From: Methanobacteriota archaeon
GTDB taxonomy: Archaea > JAADCQ01 > Methanopyri > Methanopyrales > Methanopyraceae
Reading direction: 5' to 3'
Length of the DNA stretch: 52,371 nt
Assembly: GCA_027064425.1 (NCBI GenBank)
Contig: JAMOPO010000052.1
Span: 1 to 52,371, forward strand
The notes under the pieces are model-generated. The model made no database searches, was not told the DNA's origin, and worked only from the letters and a program-made list of their open reading frames with translations. Below, one piece after another: positions 16,577 through 24,688 of the stretch. Each line of letters opens with the position of its first letter. Position 1 is the first letter of the stretch. Made by a program: the position numbers and the translations under genes.

Positions 16577-18238
16577 CTAGGCCCTGGGCCAGACCTTGAT
16601 CACGTGCCCGTTCTTCTCCACCATGCTCGTGTTCGTGCCGGGCAGTATGAACCAGTTGAGCAGCGAGACTCCGGGCAGCGCGAACCCCTTCGGTTCGGCG
16701 TCGGTCGCCACCTTGATTCCTATGGAGCGCAGTACGGAGACGATCCGCTGAACGGTCCTGTCGCCCGAGTTGAACCCGTACAGCCAGAACAGGTGTACCG
16801 GGTGGTACCACTGGTCGGTGGCCTTGTGGCTCACCCACCTGTACATGGCCCCGCGGAGCCCGGGGGAGCGCGTGCACAGGGCCTCCATCCACGCCATCCA
16901 GTCCACGGTCCCGTGCGGGCCGCCCGGCAGGACGGTCACGTACTGGCTCGGCAGCGCCGGGATGAGCGTCTCCATCCCTACCCTACACCTCCATACGGCG
17001 TCGAAGCCGGACTTGATCCCGTCCACGGACAGCGTGTTCCCGTCCGGCAGCACGTAAAGGATGCCGGCCGCCCGCTCGACGAAGTTGGGCGGTCGGCCGG
17101 TCTCGTCGTTCCACCTTACCGGGAAGTACGGTTGGATCACCCACGGCGGGTCCTCGGGGCGAACGTCAGGGGGCATGCTGACATCGTCCCACGGTAGCGA
17201 CTTGGCCGGGACCGACAGCATGTGAGCCAGCCGGAGCTTGTCGGCGTCGTAGGTGCTGTTCCGCCCCTCCCCGTTGACCCAGTTCAGGTACGCGTGGAAG
17301 AACCGGATGGCGTCCGACTGCTTGATCGGCTCCCCGGCGAGCGTGCCGGCGTTTCCTACCGCGATCTGGTAGTTGCCCGGAACCAGCTGGGGCTTGAACC
17401 TCAGCGGTGGGTTATCGCCCCACCTCGCCTTGGCCGCGTAGTACGCCCAGATCGGGAGCGGGTCCAGGATGGGTCGATGCTCCCAGGCCACGACCGGCGC
17501 GTAGCCCTGAACGGACACCGTCACGGTGGTTTGGCCCAGGTCCATGTAGATGAGCTCCCACCTCGGTGCCTGCACGATGAGCGTTAACTGCACCCGAACG
17601 TAGAGCGTGGACGGGTCGTCCGAGCTTGGAACGATCGGCATGCTGCCGACGGACGACGGGTCCGAGGGGATGTATCGCGGCAGGTAGATGCGCCAGGTCT
17701 TGAGGTCCAGCAGCAGCGCCGGTTCCCCGGTCACGTAGCACCGCGGGATGACCCAGACCTCGGCGTTGGTGTTCCGCTTGATCTTGTCGTGGATGTCAAC
17801 CGCCAGCCGCGCGAACTCGTAGTCGATGTAGTACCTGAGGGACTCGATCACGGTCTTGTACGAGTCGTAGCTGCCGTCCAGGGAGCCCACGTCCACGAGC
17901 CGGTAAGGGGCCGCCAACCCCTCCGGGGTCACCCACTCGATGTTCGATCCGCCGGCGTGGACGGCCACGTACCCGTTCCTGTACCCGTTCGTACCGCCCT
18001 TGGGTAGGTTCACGCCGTTGATGAAGTCCACGACTCCCAGGTACGCGGCGCGGCTGAGCTTCTGATGCGTCATGGCCAGGACGGCCTGATTGACCACCGG
18101 CTTGATGTACTCGGCCCGAACGATGTACCCGCTCTCACGGCCCATGAACGTTAGGTACGACGTGGACAGTAGCAGCAGAAGGATGGCGAAGGCCACGATG
18201 GGGGTGAAGATGAACCCGCGCTCGCGGCGCGCGATCAC
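16577..18238 (-). CDS. Large protein with N-terminal pilin-like helix, unknown function
   Basis: This 553-residue protein starts at GTG 18236-18238, overlapping the preceding gene's stop by four bases, so translation is coupled. The N-terminus RRERGFIFTPIVAFAILLLL looks like a pilin leader and helix, but the usual Gln after Gly is Phe and the usual Glu is absent. The remainder is Trp/Pro/Tyr-rich and looks like an extracellular beta-rich protein. It ends the pilus operon, convergent with the 862-residue gene; 169 G-rich bases without a gene separate the two. Possibly a minor pilin or pilus-anchored surface protein. Confidence 0.65.
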   Translation of the reverse strand: MIARRERGFIFTPIVAFAILLLLLSTSYLTFMGRESGYIVRAEYIKPVVNQAVLAMTHQKLSRAAYLGVVDFINGVNLPKGGTNGYRNGYVAVHAGGSNIEWVTPEGLAAPYRLVDVGSLDGSYDSYKTVIESLRYYIDYEFARLAVDIHDKIKRNTNAEVWVIPRCYVTGEPALLLDLKTWRIYLPRYIPSDPSSVGSMPIVPSSDDPSTLYVRVQLTLIVQAPRWELIYMDLGQTTVTVSVQGYAPVVAWEHRPILDPLPIWAYYAAKARWGDNPPLRFKPQLVPGNYQIAVGNAGTLAGEPIKQSDAIRFFHAYLNWVNGEGRNSTYDADKLRLAHMLSVPAKSLPWDDVSMPPDVRPEDPPWVIQPYFPVRWNDETGRPPNFVERAAGILYVLPDGNTLSVDGIKSGFDAVWRCRVGMETLIPALPSQYVTVLPGGPHGTVDWMAWMEALCTRSPGLRGAMYRWVSHKATDQWYHPVHLFWLYGFNSGDRTVQRIVSVLRSIGIKVATDAEPKGFALPGVSLLNWFILPGTNTSMVEKNGHVIKVWPRA

Positions 18239-19215
18239 TCGGGCTTAACCCCCACCTTCAGCCTCACTGGGAACAGCCCGCACGCCCAGGTCAGCGTGCC
18301 CGGAAGCTGCTGGAACTCTCCCAGGCCGACGCCGGCGGGCCGCGAGAGCCGCAGCTGGACGAGGAACCGATCCCCACCGATGGCCAGCACGGTGATCGAC
18401 AGGCCCGAGCAGGTCCCCTCCGAGATCACCTTTCGGATGAAGTCCACGGGGTCCTCCGAGACCCATCCCGTCGAGGAGTAGAACATGATTTTATTGCCAC
18501 CGGAGTCGATCAGGAGCGCCTCCCGGGCCAGCTTCCGGTACGCCTCGTCCTCGGACAGGCCCGACTCCACCAGCTGGTTGAACCGACGGTGCAGGTACAT
18601 CACCCACCAGCGCAGGCCCGCGCCGGACAGCGTCACCCACGCCACCTTCACGCCCGGCACCGTCGCCGGGTAATACAGGACGATCCGCCCCTGGTCCCCA
18701 CTGGTCGACGCCCAAACCTGCGGTAGGTTATCGTCCCACACCCACGTGTCGGCGCGCTTAACCAGCGCCACCCGGTACGATTTTACGATCATCTCTCCGG
18801 GCGCGCCGGCCTGCCCCGCACCGACGTCATCCCGAGGGAAGACCAGGTCCGCCGTGGCGTTACCCACCTTGATCGGGCGATCCAGCCCGCCCGCGCACCG
18901 AACCCACTTGTACGCGTCCACGGCCAGGTACATCCGGTACCCGGAGCGGAGCGGCGCCAGAGCCCAGCTCGGTCCCCACCGGATCGTGGGCTCTCCCGGG
19001 TTCACGAACGACTGCCACGTCAAGTTGGTCCCGACCCAGGACGGAGAGAGCAGGGTCGTCACGAACCGGTCGACCGAGGAGTAGGACTTGTGCACGCTGG
19101 TCAGGTAGAACAGCCCGTGCGACTTGATGATGCCGGCTACGCTCGTCAGGATGAGCAGTATTAGGGCCGAGATCAGCGAGGCCGTGAGCGCGTCCAGCGT
19201 GAGCTGACCCCGCAA
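18235..19215 (-). CDS. Pseudopilin-like protein with class III signal peptide
   Basis: This 326-residue protein starts at TTG 19213-19215 immediately before the class III-like motif RGQLTLDALTAS and a strong hydrophobic helix. As in the 862-residue protein, Asp replaces the conserved Glu. The mature region is beta-rich with several Trp residues and cysteines near its middle and end (CAGG, CSGL, ACGL). It lies three bases after the 66-residue pseudopilin gene and overlaps the 553-residue gene downstream. Likely a minor pilin or surface component of the same system. Confidence 0.75.
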   Translation of the reverse strand: MRGQLTLDALTASLISALILLILTSVAGIIKSHGLFYLTSVHKSYSSVDRFVTTLLSPSWVGTNLTWQSFVNPGEPTIRWGPSWALAPLRSGYRMYLAVDAYKWVRCAGGLDRPIKVGNATADLVFPRDDVGAGQAGAPGEMIVKSYRVALVKRADTWVWDDNLPQVWASTSGDQGRIVLYYPATVPGVKVAWVTLSGAGLRWWVMYLHRRFNQLVESGLSEDEAYRKLAREALLIDSGGNKIMFYSSTGWVSEDPVDFIRKVISEGTCSGLSITVLAIGGDRFLVQLRLSRPAGVGLGEFQQLPGTLTWACGLFPVRLKVGVKPE

Positions 19216-19218
19216 GGC

Positions 19219-19416
19219 TCACGATCCCGCCGAGCTCTCCATGGCCCGTCGGACGACCTCGTCCGCCACCACGCTCATGGCCTGACTCCATCCGGACCCA
19301 ACCGTGTGCACGAACGTCCTCAATCCCATGGCGAACACGGCCACGGTCACGATGACCGCCATCAACAGTAGGGCCATCTCCAGAGATACCTGCCCCTTAC
19401 ACCCACCGGGACGCAC
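19219..19416 (-). CDS. Small class III pseudopilin
   Basis: This small protein has the motif KGQVSLEMALLLM and a hydrophobic helix, then a short amphipathic tail. GTG 19414-19416 is preferred as the start because it gives a short leader (seven residues before Gly-Gln). An in-frame ATG at 19456-19458 would add an unlikely Pro/Arg-rich extension. The start overlaps the end of the preceding pseudopilin gene. It belongs to a run of three tiny pilin genes directly after the prepilin peptidase gene. Confidence 0.7.
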   Translation of the reverse strand: MRPGGCKGQVSLEMALLLMAVIVTVAVFAMGLRTFVHTVGSGWSQAMSVVADEVVRRAMESSAGS

Positions 19417-19642
19417 ACTCGGCGATCGCCCGGGCGGCAGAGCTCTCAGCGCTGCCAACGTCCACCAGCCCCTGACTCGTCGATCCTACGGACGAGGTGA
19501 AGTACCACGCAATGACGGCGGTCAGCCCGATGACGACGATCAGCATCAACAGCGCCTCCACACCCGTCTGACCGCGCTCACAGCTTCTTACTGTTAACGC
19601 TCTCAGCGAACCCCACGAGGCCCTGAGAGACCGTGGAACCAA
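19397..19642 (-). CDS. Small class III pseudopilin, start uncertain
   Basis: This protein of at most 81 residues contains ERGQTGVEALLMLIVVIGL, a class III prepilin signal and helix, and ends in a short Ser/Ala-rich tail. The only standard in-frame start (ATG 19640-19642) lies 25 residues before the motif and 65 bases inside the upstream pilin gene. Either the leader is unusually long, or an atypical start such as CTG or GTA near 19590-19605 is used through coupling with the upstream stop. Function probably minor pilin. Confidence 0.65.
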   Translation of the reverse strand: MVPRSLRASWGSLRALTVRSCERGQTGVEALLMLIVVIGLTAVIAWYFTSSVGSTSQGLVDVGSAESSAARAIAECASRWV

Positions 19643-19772
19643 GGCTTCCGGCCCCCTGTCCCAGCTGCGAGGCCGCCGCGTACACGAAGTACCCTATGAC
19701 GGCGGCCAGCCCCACGAAGGCGGCGAGAATGAGCAGGTTCTCAACACCGCCCTGTCCCCTCACCCCCAGCAT
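19578..19772 (-). CDS. Small class III pilin
   Basis: This 64-residue mini-pilin has a four-residue leader (MLGV), the class III motif RGQGGVENLLIL, a hydrophobic helix and a Gly/Ser/Gln-rich tail. It closely resembles the other two QGG-type pilins at 21825 and 22129. Its start overlaps the end of the prepilin peptidase gene, so peptidase and substrate are translationally coupled. Candidate fibre subunit. Confidence 0.85.
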   Translation of the reverse strand: MLGVRGQGGVENLLILAAFVGLAAVIGYFVYAAASQLGQGAGSLGSTVSQGLVGFAESVNSKKL

Positions 19773-20746
19773 TTCAGGACGCTCCCCCCGAGAAAGTACG
19801 TCACCGCGTAGCCCAGCGCGATCGCGGGGGCGAACGGTGTGGCGTGACCGACCCGGATCCTCCTCACCCCCAGCTCCTTTAACTTCTCGATGTCCCGCGC
19901 GGTGAGGCCCTCACCGGAAGGGACCACCTCCGGAACCGCCCGCCCAGTCACCAGCAGCAGCGCCGCCCTTAACCGCCCCACCTTCCTCACGCGATCGCCC
20001 ACCCGAACGACCACCTCTACCGGGATTTCACCCTCCCTCAGCTCATCCACATCCTTCTCTACGGAGGCCATCCGCGCGGTCGCCATCGTGAGACTCACCA
20101 ACAGCGCCACCGCCGCCCACCACAGCGGCGTCCAAGGGCCCAGGAGCAGCGCGTAGGCCCCCGCGAGCACCGGGCCGAGCAGGACGGCCCGGCCCAGCCC
20201 CCGGCGCCGCACCACCACCCACAGCCCCACCACGACCGGGAGCTCGATCACCGCCGCCTCCAGGGGCGGCAGCACCACCGACAGCGGTCCCACCGCGGCG
20301 TACAGGAGGAGCAGCTCGCAGGCTCCCCTGCCCACGGCCCGCAGGAACCTCACACCGCGCAGCTTCAGCGCTCGCGCGCTGAGGTAGCACAGCCCGAACG
20401 GCGCGTACAGGAGGATCGAGTTGACTAGAACGTCCAGCCCCCACCAGGGCGACCGGCCCCGATGTAGGAACATCGCCAGCGCGGGAAGCAGCTTCACGTC
20501 GCCACCGCCCATCACACCCGCCAGATGAAGGGCCAGCGCCGCGAGGAACGCGACGAGGCCGTCGAGCAGGGCCCAGCCCGTGAACCACCACCCGTTGAGC
20601 GCGCCCAGCGCCAGCGCGTAGGCCACGGCCGCCGCGTTGGCGGGCAGCGTCAGACGGTTCGGGACGAGCCCCGTCTTCAGGTCGGTGTACGCGGCCGCTC
20701 CGGCCACCACCAGTCCCGCCGAGAACCCAACCAGCTCCGCGTCCAA
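19760..20746 (-). CDS. Prepilin peptidase, A24 aspartic protease (EppA/FlaK/TadV type)
   Basis: This 328-residue membrane protease is predicted to remove the short positively charged leader from class III prepilins. The two catalytic aspartates are visible: D22 in AYTDLKTGLVPN and D83 in MGGGDVK (GxGD motif). They are 61 residues apart, the same spacing as in archaeal FlaK. Several hydrophobic segments span the chain. A soluble insertion of roughly 60 residues (DVDELREGEIPVEVVVRVGD) lies before the last membrane helix, as in EppA-like enzymes. It sits among its likely substrates. Assignment to EppA rather than FlaK rests on the class III signals nearby. Confidence 0.9.
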   Translation of the reverse strand: MDAELVGFSAGLVVAGAAAYTDLKTGLVPNRLTLPANAAAVAYALALGALNGWWFTGWALLDGLVAFLAALALHLAGVMGGGDVKLLPALAMFLHRGRSPWWGLDVLVNSILLYAPFGLCYLSARALKLRGVRFLRAVGRGACELLLLYAAVGPLSVVLPPLEAAVIELPVVVGLWVVVRRRGLGRAVLLGPVLAGAYALLLGPWTPLWWAAVALLVSLTMATARMASVEKDVDELREGEIPVEVVVRVGDRVRKVGRLRAALLLVTGRAVPEVVPSGEGLTARDIEKLKELGVRRIRVGHATPFAPAIALGYAVTYFLGGSVLKCWG

Positions 20747-20750
20747 GCGA

Positions 20751-21776
20751 TCACACCCGAAGCACCTCGATCAACAGCGAGAGGCCCTTGAGCACGTCCC
20801 CCTCACTTAGCCGCTCCAACGCCTTCTTGGACAGCTCTCGCTGAGAGCTGACCCCCGCCGCGACGTCACCCTCCCCCAGCGTCTCCTCCTCCCGCATCTT
20901 CAGCCTGCGATGCAGCTTGCGCACGGCCCCGATGACCGTGGCGGACCTCAGCACGCGCTCTAGCTCCTGCGTGTATTCTTTCCCCAACTCCTCGTGGAGC
21001 CTGGAGCAGACCCGCAGCACTCGGTCCAGGTGACGCACGCTCTCGCTGCTGAGGTGCCCCAGCAGCAGCTCCCGATCCCCGATCTCCCGCACGAGCCGAG
21101 CGTGCAGCGACCACACCTTCGACATGACTCTCAACACGAGCCGCTCAACGTCCGTCAGCACCCCATCCTCACCGAACCTGCACCGGCGAAAGAGGCCCTC
21201 GGACCGCGCCTCCTCACCAACCTCCTTCAGCGCCTCGGAGAGCGGAAGCACCTCGAAGGAGCCGGCGATCGTCTCGAACACCCTCACCGCCCGGGACAGC
21301 GGCAGCTCGTTCCCGGCCCGAAGGACCACCAGGTCGTACCTGTCCGCCCGCTCCACGACCCGCTTGACGCACTCGCCGTCGTGCACGTCGCACGTGATGG
21401 GAACCTCCGTCACGCCGTCGATCTTCAACACGCCACCCTTCGAGTAGAACCCCGTTGAGTCCACGTCGATCACGTCCGACAGGGCGCGGAGGTGCTTGCG
21501 TCCCATAGCCAAGTAAGGGGCCCTGAACGCGTCCCCCAGGCAGCCGCTCGTAGCGCGCGCGTGGTCCAACAAGTCCTCCTTCGGGACGAACGAGGCGGGC
21601 ACGTCGGATACCACGGGGCAGTGGACCTCGCCGGAGAACTTCTCCAGCTCGTCCCTAACTTTCCTCAAAGTAATGTAGTCCGAAAATAACGTGACGCCGT
21701 TGATATCTGCCAGCTCACCGAGCACCTGGCGCGGTAATTCGCCGAACCCATCCACGGTCAAAACAAAAACTGTCAA
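20751..21776 (-). CDS. Unknown protein, weak resemblance to polysaccharide deacetylase fold
   Basis: This is a 341-residue protein from TTG 21774-21776. A GTG 24 bases further upstream (21798-21800) is an alternative start. The N-terminal half has beta-alpha alternation with LTVDGFGELP at the start, a block FRAPYLAMG resembling the FRAPY motif of NodB-type deacetylases, and LRAGNELPLSRAVRVFETIA. The usual double-Asp metal motif is not seen. The C-terminal 150 residues look helical and charged, possibly a separate domain. It lies in the pilus operon between a mini-pilin and the prepilin peptidase. The assignment is tentative; a role in pilus modification or assembly is possible from context only. 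Confidence 0.5.
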   Translation of the reverse strand: MTVFVLTVDGFGELPRQVLGELADINGVTLFSDYITLRKVRDELEKFSGEVHCPVVSDVPASFVPKEDLLDHARATSGCLGDAFRAPYLAMGRKHLRALSDVIDVDSTGFYSKGGVLKIDGVTEVPITCDVHDGECVKRVVERADRYDLVVLRAGNELPLSRAVRVFETIAGSFEVLPLSEALKEVGEEARSEGLFRRCRFGEDGVLTDVERLVLRVMSKVWSLHARLVREIGDRELLLGHLSSESVRHLDRVLRVCSRLHEELGKEYTQELERVLRSATVIGAVRKLHRRLKMREEETLGEGDVAAGVSSQRELSKKALERLSEGDVLKGLSLLIEVLRV

Positions 21777-21824
21777 GGTGCGGGGGGCCCAGGGCGTCAC
21801 TGGGCCTGCGGTCGCCGCTCTCGC

Positions 21825-22061
21825 TTACCCTCCGCCTCCTCCTGGCTGGTACTGGTTCCACGCCTGGGTGCCTGCCTGCGACGCCTTAGTCGCGGCCTGG
21901 GATGCAGCACCTGACGCGCTCTGACCGGCACCGCTGTACGACGTCAGGAAGTAGTAAGCCACTACTGCCGCGAGACCGATCAGCGCCGCTAGCAGGAGCA
22001 GGTACTCGATACCACCCTGACCGCGCTCCTCCTTGAGCAGCTCCTTGATCCGGGCCAGCAT
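21825..22061 (-). CDS. Small class III pilin
   Basis: This 78-residue mini-pilin has a longer basic leader (MLARIKELLKEE) before RGQGGIEYLLLL, then a hydrophobic helix and an Ala/Ser/Gln-rich tail ending in a run of glycines. It matches the archaeal class III signal family and is similar to the pilin at 22129. A promoter-like sequence upstream suggests that it can be expressed separately, as would be expected for an abundant major subunit. Confidence 0.87.
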   Translation of the reverse strand: MLARIKELLKEERGQGGIEYLLLLAALIGLAAVVAYYFLTSYSGAGQSASGAASQAATKASQAGTQAWNQYQPGGGGG

Positions 22062-22099
22062 CTTCCCGCTCCCCCCGTGACTAGCCGTGTCGGGATCCC

Positions 22100-22118
22100 T
22101 TACAAAATCTTTTCTCTA
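22100..22118 (-). promoter_or_regulatory. Possible promoter before mini-pilin gene 21825-22061
   Basis: On the minus strand AGAGAAAAGATTTTGTAAG shows a purine BRE-like stretch followed by an A/T-rich TATA-like element. It lies in the 67-base gap between the two mini-pilin genes and resembles the tRNA-Asp promoter flank (GAGAAAAG). Transcription would start about 20 bases before the coding region. Confidence 0.45.
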
Positions 22119-22128
22119 CCGCGTTTCC

Positions 22129-22323
22129 TCACGGCTTATAATACTGCCACATTTGGACGCCCTGAGAGGCCTTCGTCGCGGCTTGTTCAGCCTCTCCCGG
22201 TATCGGGTTGCCGGCCTGGAAGTACGACGTGATCACGTAGTAGGCCGCGATGGCCGCTATCCCGATAATCGCTGAGAGCAGGAGCAGGTACTCAACTCCG
22301 CCTTGGCCGCGCGATCCCAGCAT
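22129..22323 (-). CDS. Small class III pilin
   Basis: This 64-residue mini-pilin has the short leader MLGS, the class III signal RGQGGVEYLLLL, a hydrophobic helix, and a tail with Gln, Ala and aromatic residues (MWQYYKP). Its ATG (22321-22323) directly abuts the stop of the TadC-like platform gene. It is one of three very similar QGG-type pilins in this locus and a candidate main fibre subunit. Confidence 0.88.
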   Translation of the reverse strand: MLGSRGQGGVEYLLLLSAIIGIAAIAAYYVITSYFQAGNPIPGEAEQAATKASQGVQMWQYYKP

Positions 22324-23337
22324 TTAGGGCCCCCCACCAACCTGGGCGAGCAACGATGGGAAAACCGTTACGAGTCCCAGGTAGGCCATCGCGGACGCCG
22401 TGGAGATTCCGAAGGCGAACTTCAAACCCTCCCTCGGGTCGCCGTACCTGATGATCCCGATCGCGATCCCGGAGAGGAACCCGACCGTGGCGGGGTAAAT
22501 GACCATGTAGCGGGACAGGAGCTGGTACATGGGTAGGAGCGCGCCCATGGTCGTGGCACCTCCCGACTTGGCTCCGAGTCCCATCACGGCCCCGAGGGCG
22601 ACCCCGACCGGGATGGCGCAGATAACCCCTCCCATGCCCATCGTGAGGCAGGGCATGGTGGTCACGGCCTGGCGCTCGAGCTCGATGCGGCGGACCTCTC
22701 GGATGTCGTTCTCCACGGCCTCGAGCACGTCGGCCAGGGTGCCCCCGCTGATTGAGATCCGCACGGTGAGCCGGATGGCGCGGCGGAGGATCTCGGAGTC
22801 GACGCGCTCGGCCATGTCGAGCATGGCCTCCTCGAACGTCTTGCCCATGTCCATCTCTCGCACGACGATGGAGAACTCCTCGGACAGGGCGCCGTAGTTG
22901 CTCTCAGCCACGCTCTTCACGACCTCGAACACGGAGGAGCCGGCGCGCAGCTCCTCCACCATCTGCCGGAGCGCGTCGGGCAGGTTCTCTTCGATCTCCT
23001 TGATCCTGGCGCGCTGGACGACCTGCGGGTAGAGGATCATCGAGGCGGGTAGCGCGATCGGGGCCAGCGCCAGCGGGTGGTGCAGGAGCTTGAGGAGCAC
23101 GAGTCCCAGGACCGCGGTCACGATGCCGTAGAGCACGACGGCGGCCATGTAAATCTCGTACGGGACGTCGACGTTCGTCACACGCAGGAGGTAGTCGCGG
23201 CGCTTCAGCTCGTCCAGGTCCATCCGCTGAACGATGATCCGGGCTATGGGGAAGGAGACGGGGGCCGCCAGCAGGGCCGCGATGCGGAAGAGTGGGCCGA
23301 AGGCCTTGAGCGCGTCCGGGCCGAGGCTCGGGAGCAT
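22324..23337 (-). CDS. Pilus assembly platform membrane protein, T2SF/TadC type
   Basis: This 337-residue inner-membrane platform protein belongs to the type II secretion F family. The cytoplasmic domain shows the conserved pattern PDALRQMVEELRAGSS, then GALSEEF, and FEEAMLDMAERVDS, flanked by hydrophobic segments at both ends and a Gly-rich helical hairpin at the C-terminus. It follows the first platform gene by 15 bases. Two tandem T2SF proteins with one ATPase is the Tad/archaeal-pilus arrangement. Confidence 0.9.
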   Translation of the reverse strand: MLPSLGPDALKAFGPLFRIAALLAAPVSFPIARIIVQRMDLDELKRRDYLLRVTNVDVPYEIYMAAVVLYGIVTAVLGLVLLKLLHHPLALAPIALPASMILYPQVVQRARIKEIEENLPDALRQMVEELRAGSSVFEVVKSVAESNYGALSEEFSIVVREMDMGKTFEEAMLDMAERVDSEILRRAIRLTVRISISGGTLADVLEAVENDIREVRRIELERQAVTTMPCLTMGMGGVICAIPVGVALGAVMGLGAKSGGATTMGALLPMYQLLSRYMVIYPATVGFLSGIAIGIIRYGDPREGLKFAFGISTASAMAYLGLVTVFPSLLAQVGGGP

Positions 23338-23352
23338 CGTCGCCCCCGCCCG

Positions 23353-24687
23353 CTAGATCTTCGGCTCCATCGCCTTGAACATGTAGAGGAACGCCCCCGC
23401 CAGCATGCCCACCAGCATCGTGACCGCCAGCGCGAACTGGGCTGGCGGGAGCATGAGCGATCCGGACATGTTCGCGGCGATGATCCCGGCGACGAGGAAC
23501 ATCGTGGGCAGGACGATGGTGCACATGATGTACGGGAAGGCCATGGACTGGAGCCGGTGACCGTACTCTCGGTACTTCTGCCGGAGCTCGTGCGCGATCT
23601 CGTCCGCGAGCACCATTAGAGTTTTCGCGATGTTGGCACCCGACTCCATGGCCTGGAGGATGAAGCGGACCGCGGACCTTAGGCCCGGGATGTCCCACCG
23701 GTTGGCCAGCCGTCGGAGCGCCGCCTCGACCGGGGCGCCTCCGTGGATCTCGGCCACCACGCGCTCGAACTCCTCGGATAGGGCGCCGTAGTCTGACTCG
23801 GCGACGCTCTTCATGGACTCGATCAGGGACAGGCCGGCGGAGACCTCGGTGGCCATCTGTCGGATCGCGTACGGGAGCTGCCGGGCGATCTCGTCCTGGC
23901 GCTGCTTGATGCGGATCTGCAGGAAGAGGTTCGGAGCGGCGGCTCCCGAGATGAACCCCACGATCGGCGCCACCGCCTTGAGCAGCGTTGGGAAGGTCAG
24001 GAGGGCCGCGGCCGCCGTCAGTAGTGCGGCCGTGATCGTCGCTGAGAGCCCGATGAGCGATGCGAAGGCGGTCGGGGTGATACCCAGTCCGGCCTTGCGG
24101 AGCTGCTCACGGTTCGGGGCGAACGCTCGGAAGGCCGCGCCGATCCGGGCGGCCATGTCGGACTCCGTGATCGTCTGGATGACCTCCTCGATGGCACCCT
24201 TGCGCTGGGCCTGCAGCCGCCTCAGCCGCTCCTCGAGCTCTCGGGCCTCGCGGTCCCGAGCGGTCTCCGCCTCCTCTTCCTCCTCGGTCTTGAGCACCAG
24301 CTGCTTGATCCGCTCAACGTCCTCGGCGGTTCCGGGTCCTCCGGCGTGGCGCATGGCGCGTGCGCGCTCCGCGACGCTCTCGAACGGTAGGGCCCGGCCA
24401 CCTCCACCTGAGATGCTGCTCAGCGCCTCGGTCACGCGGGCCAGTGGGTTCCCCCCTCCGCCCTCACCTCCCCCGAGCCTGAGCGCGTCGGTCAGTCGCT
24501 CCACCAGGGAGGACAGCGATAGGGAGGCGCCGCCTCCCTCCCGGGTCGAGGTGATCCTGCTGACCTGATGCAGGGCGTACTCCACGTACAGGCCGATCTG
24601 TTCCACGACCCGGAGGCGCGCGGCCAGGAGCAGGACGATCAGGAACGCCGCGGCTGCGGCGAGGAGGAACTGCAGCAGGACGGGCAT
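23353..24687 (-). CDS. Pilus assembly platform membrane protein, T2SF/TadB type
   Basis: This is a 444-residue platform protein with an N-terminal membrane helix, a long charged coiled-coil-like linker (residues roughly 100-175), a central membrane pair and a T2SF domain. The T2SF domain shows LPYAIRQMATEVSAGLSL, GALSEEFERVV and EAALRRLANRWD. A C-terminal membrane hairpin follows. It starts with ATG one base after the secretion ATPase stop. Together with the downstream TadC-like protein it should form the base on which the ATPase acts. Confidence 0.9.
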   Translation of the reverse strand: MPVLLQFLLAAAAAFLIVLLLAARLRVVEQIGLYVEYALHQVSRITSTREGGGASLSLSSLVERLTDALRLGGGEGGGGNPLARVTEALSSISGGGGRALPFESVAERARAMRHAGGPGTAEDVERIKQLVLKTEEEEEAETARDREARELEERLRRLQAQRKGAIEEVIQTITESDMAARIGAAFRAFAPNREQLRKAGLGITPTAFASLIGLSATITAALLTAAAALLTFPTLLKAVAPIVGFISGAAAPNLFLQIRIKQRQDEIARQLPYAIRQMATEVSAGLSLIESMKSVAESDYGALSEEFERVVAEIHGGAPVEAALRRLANRWDIPGLRSAVRFILQAMESGANIAKTLMVLADEIAHELRQKYREYGHRLQSMAFPYIMCTIVLPTMFLVAGIIAANMSGSLMLPPAQFALAVTMLVGMLAGAFLYMFKAMEPKI

Positions 24688-24688
24688 T

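Noticed and set aside
22365-22375. Extra copy of the tRNA-trailing palindrome (cgttacgag)
   Set aside because: Only one arm is present, and it lies inside the coding part of the T2SF platform gene; no inverted partner follows.
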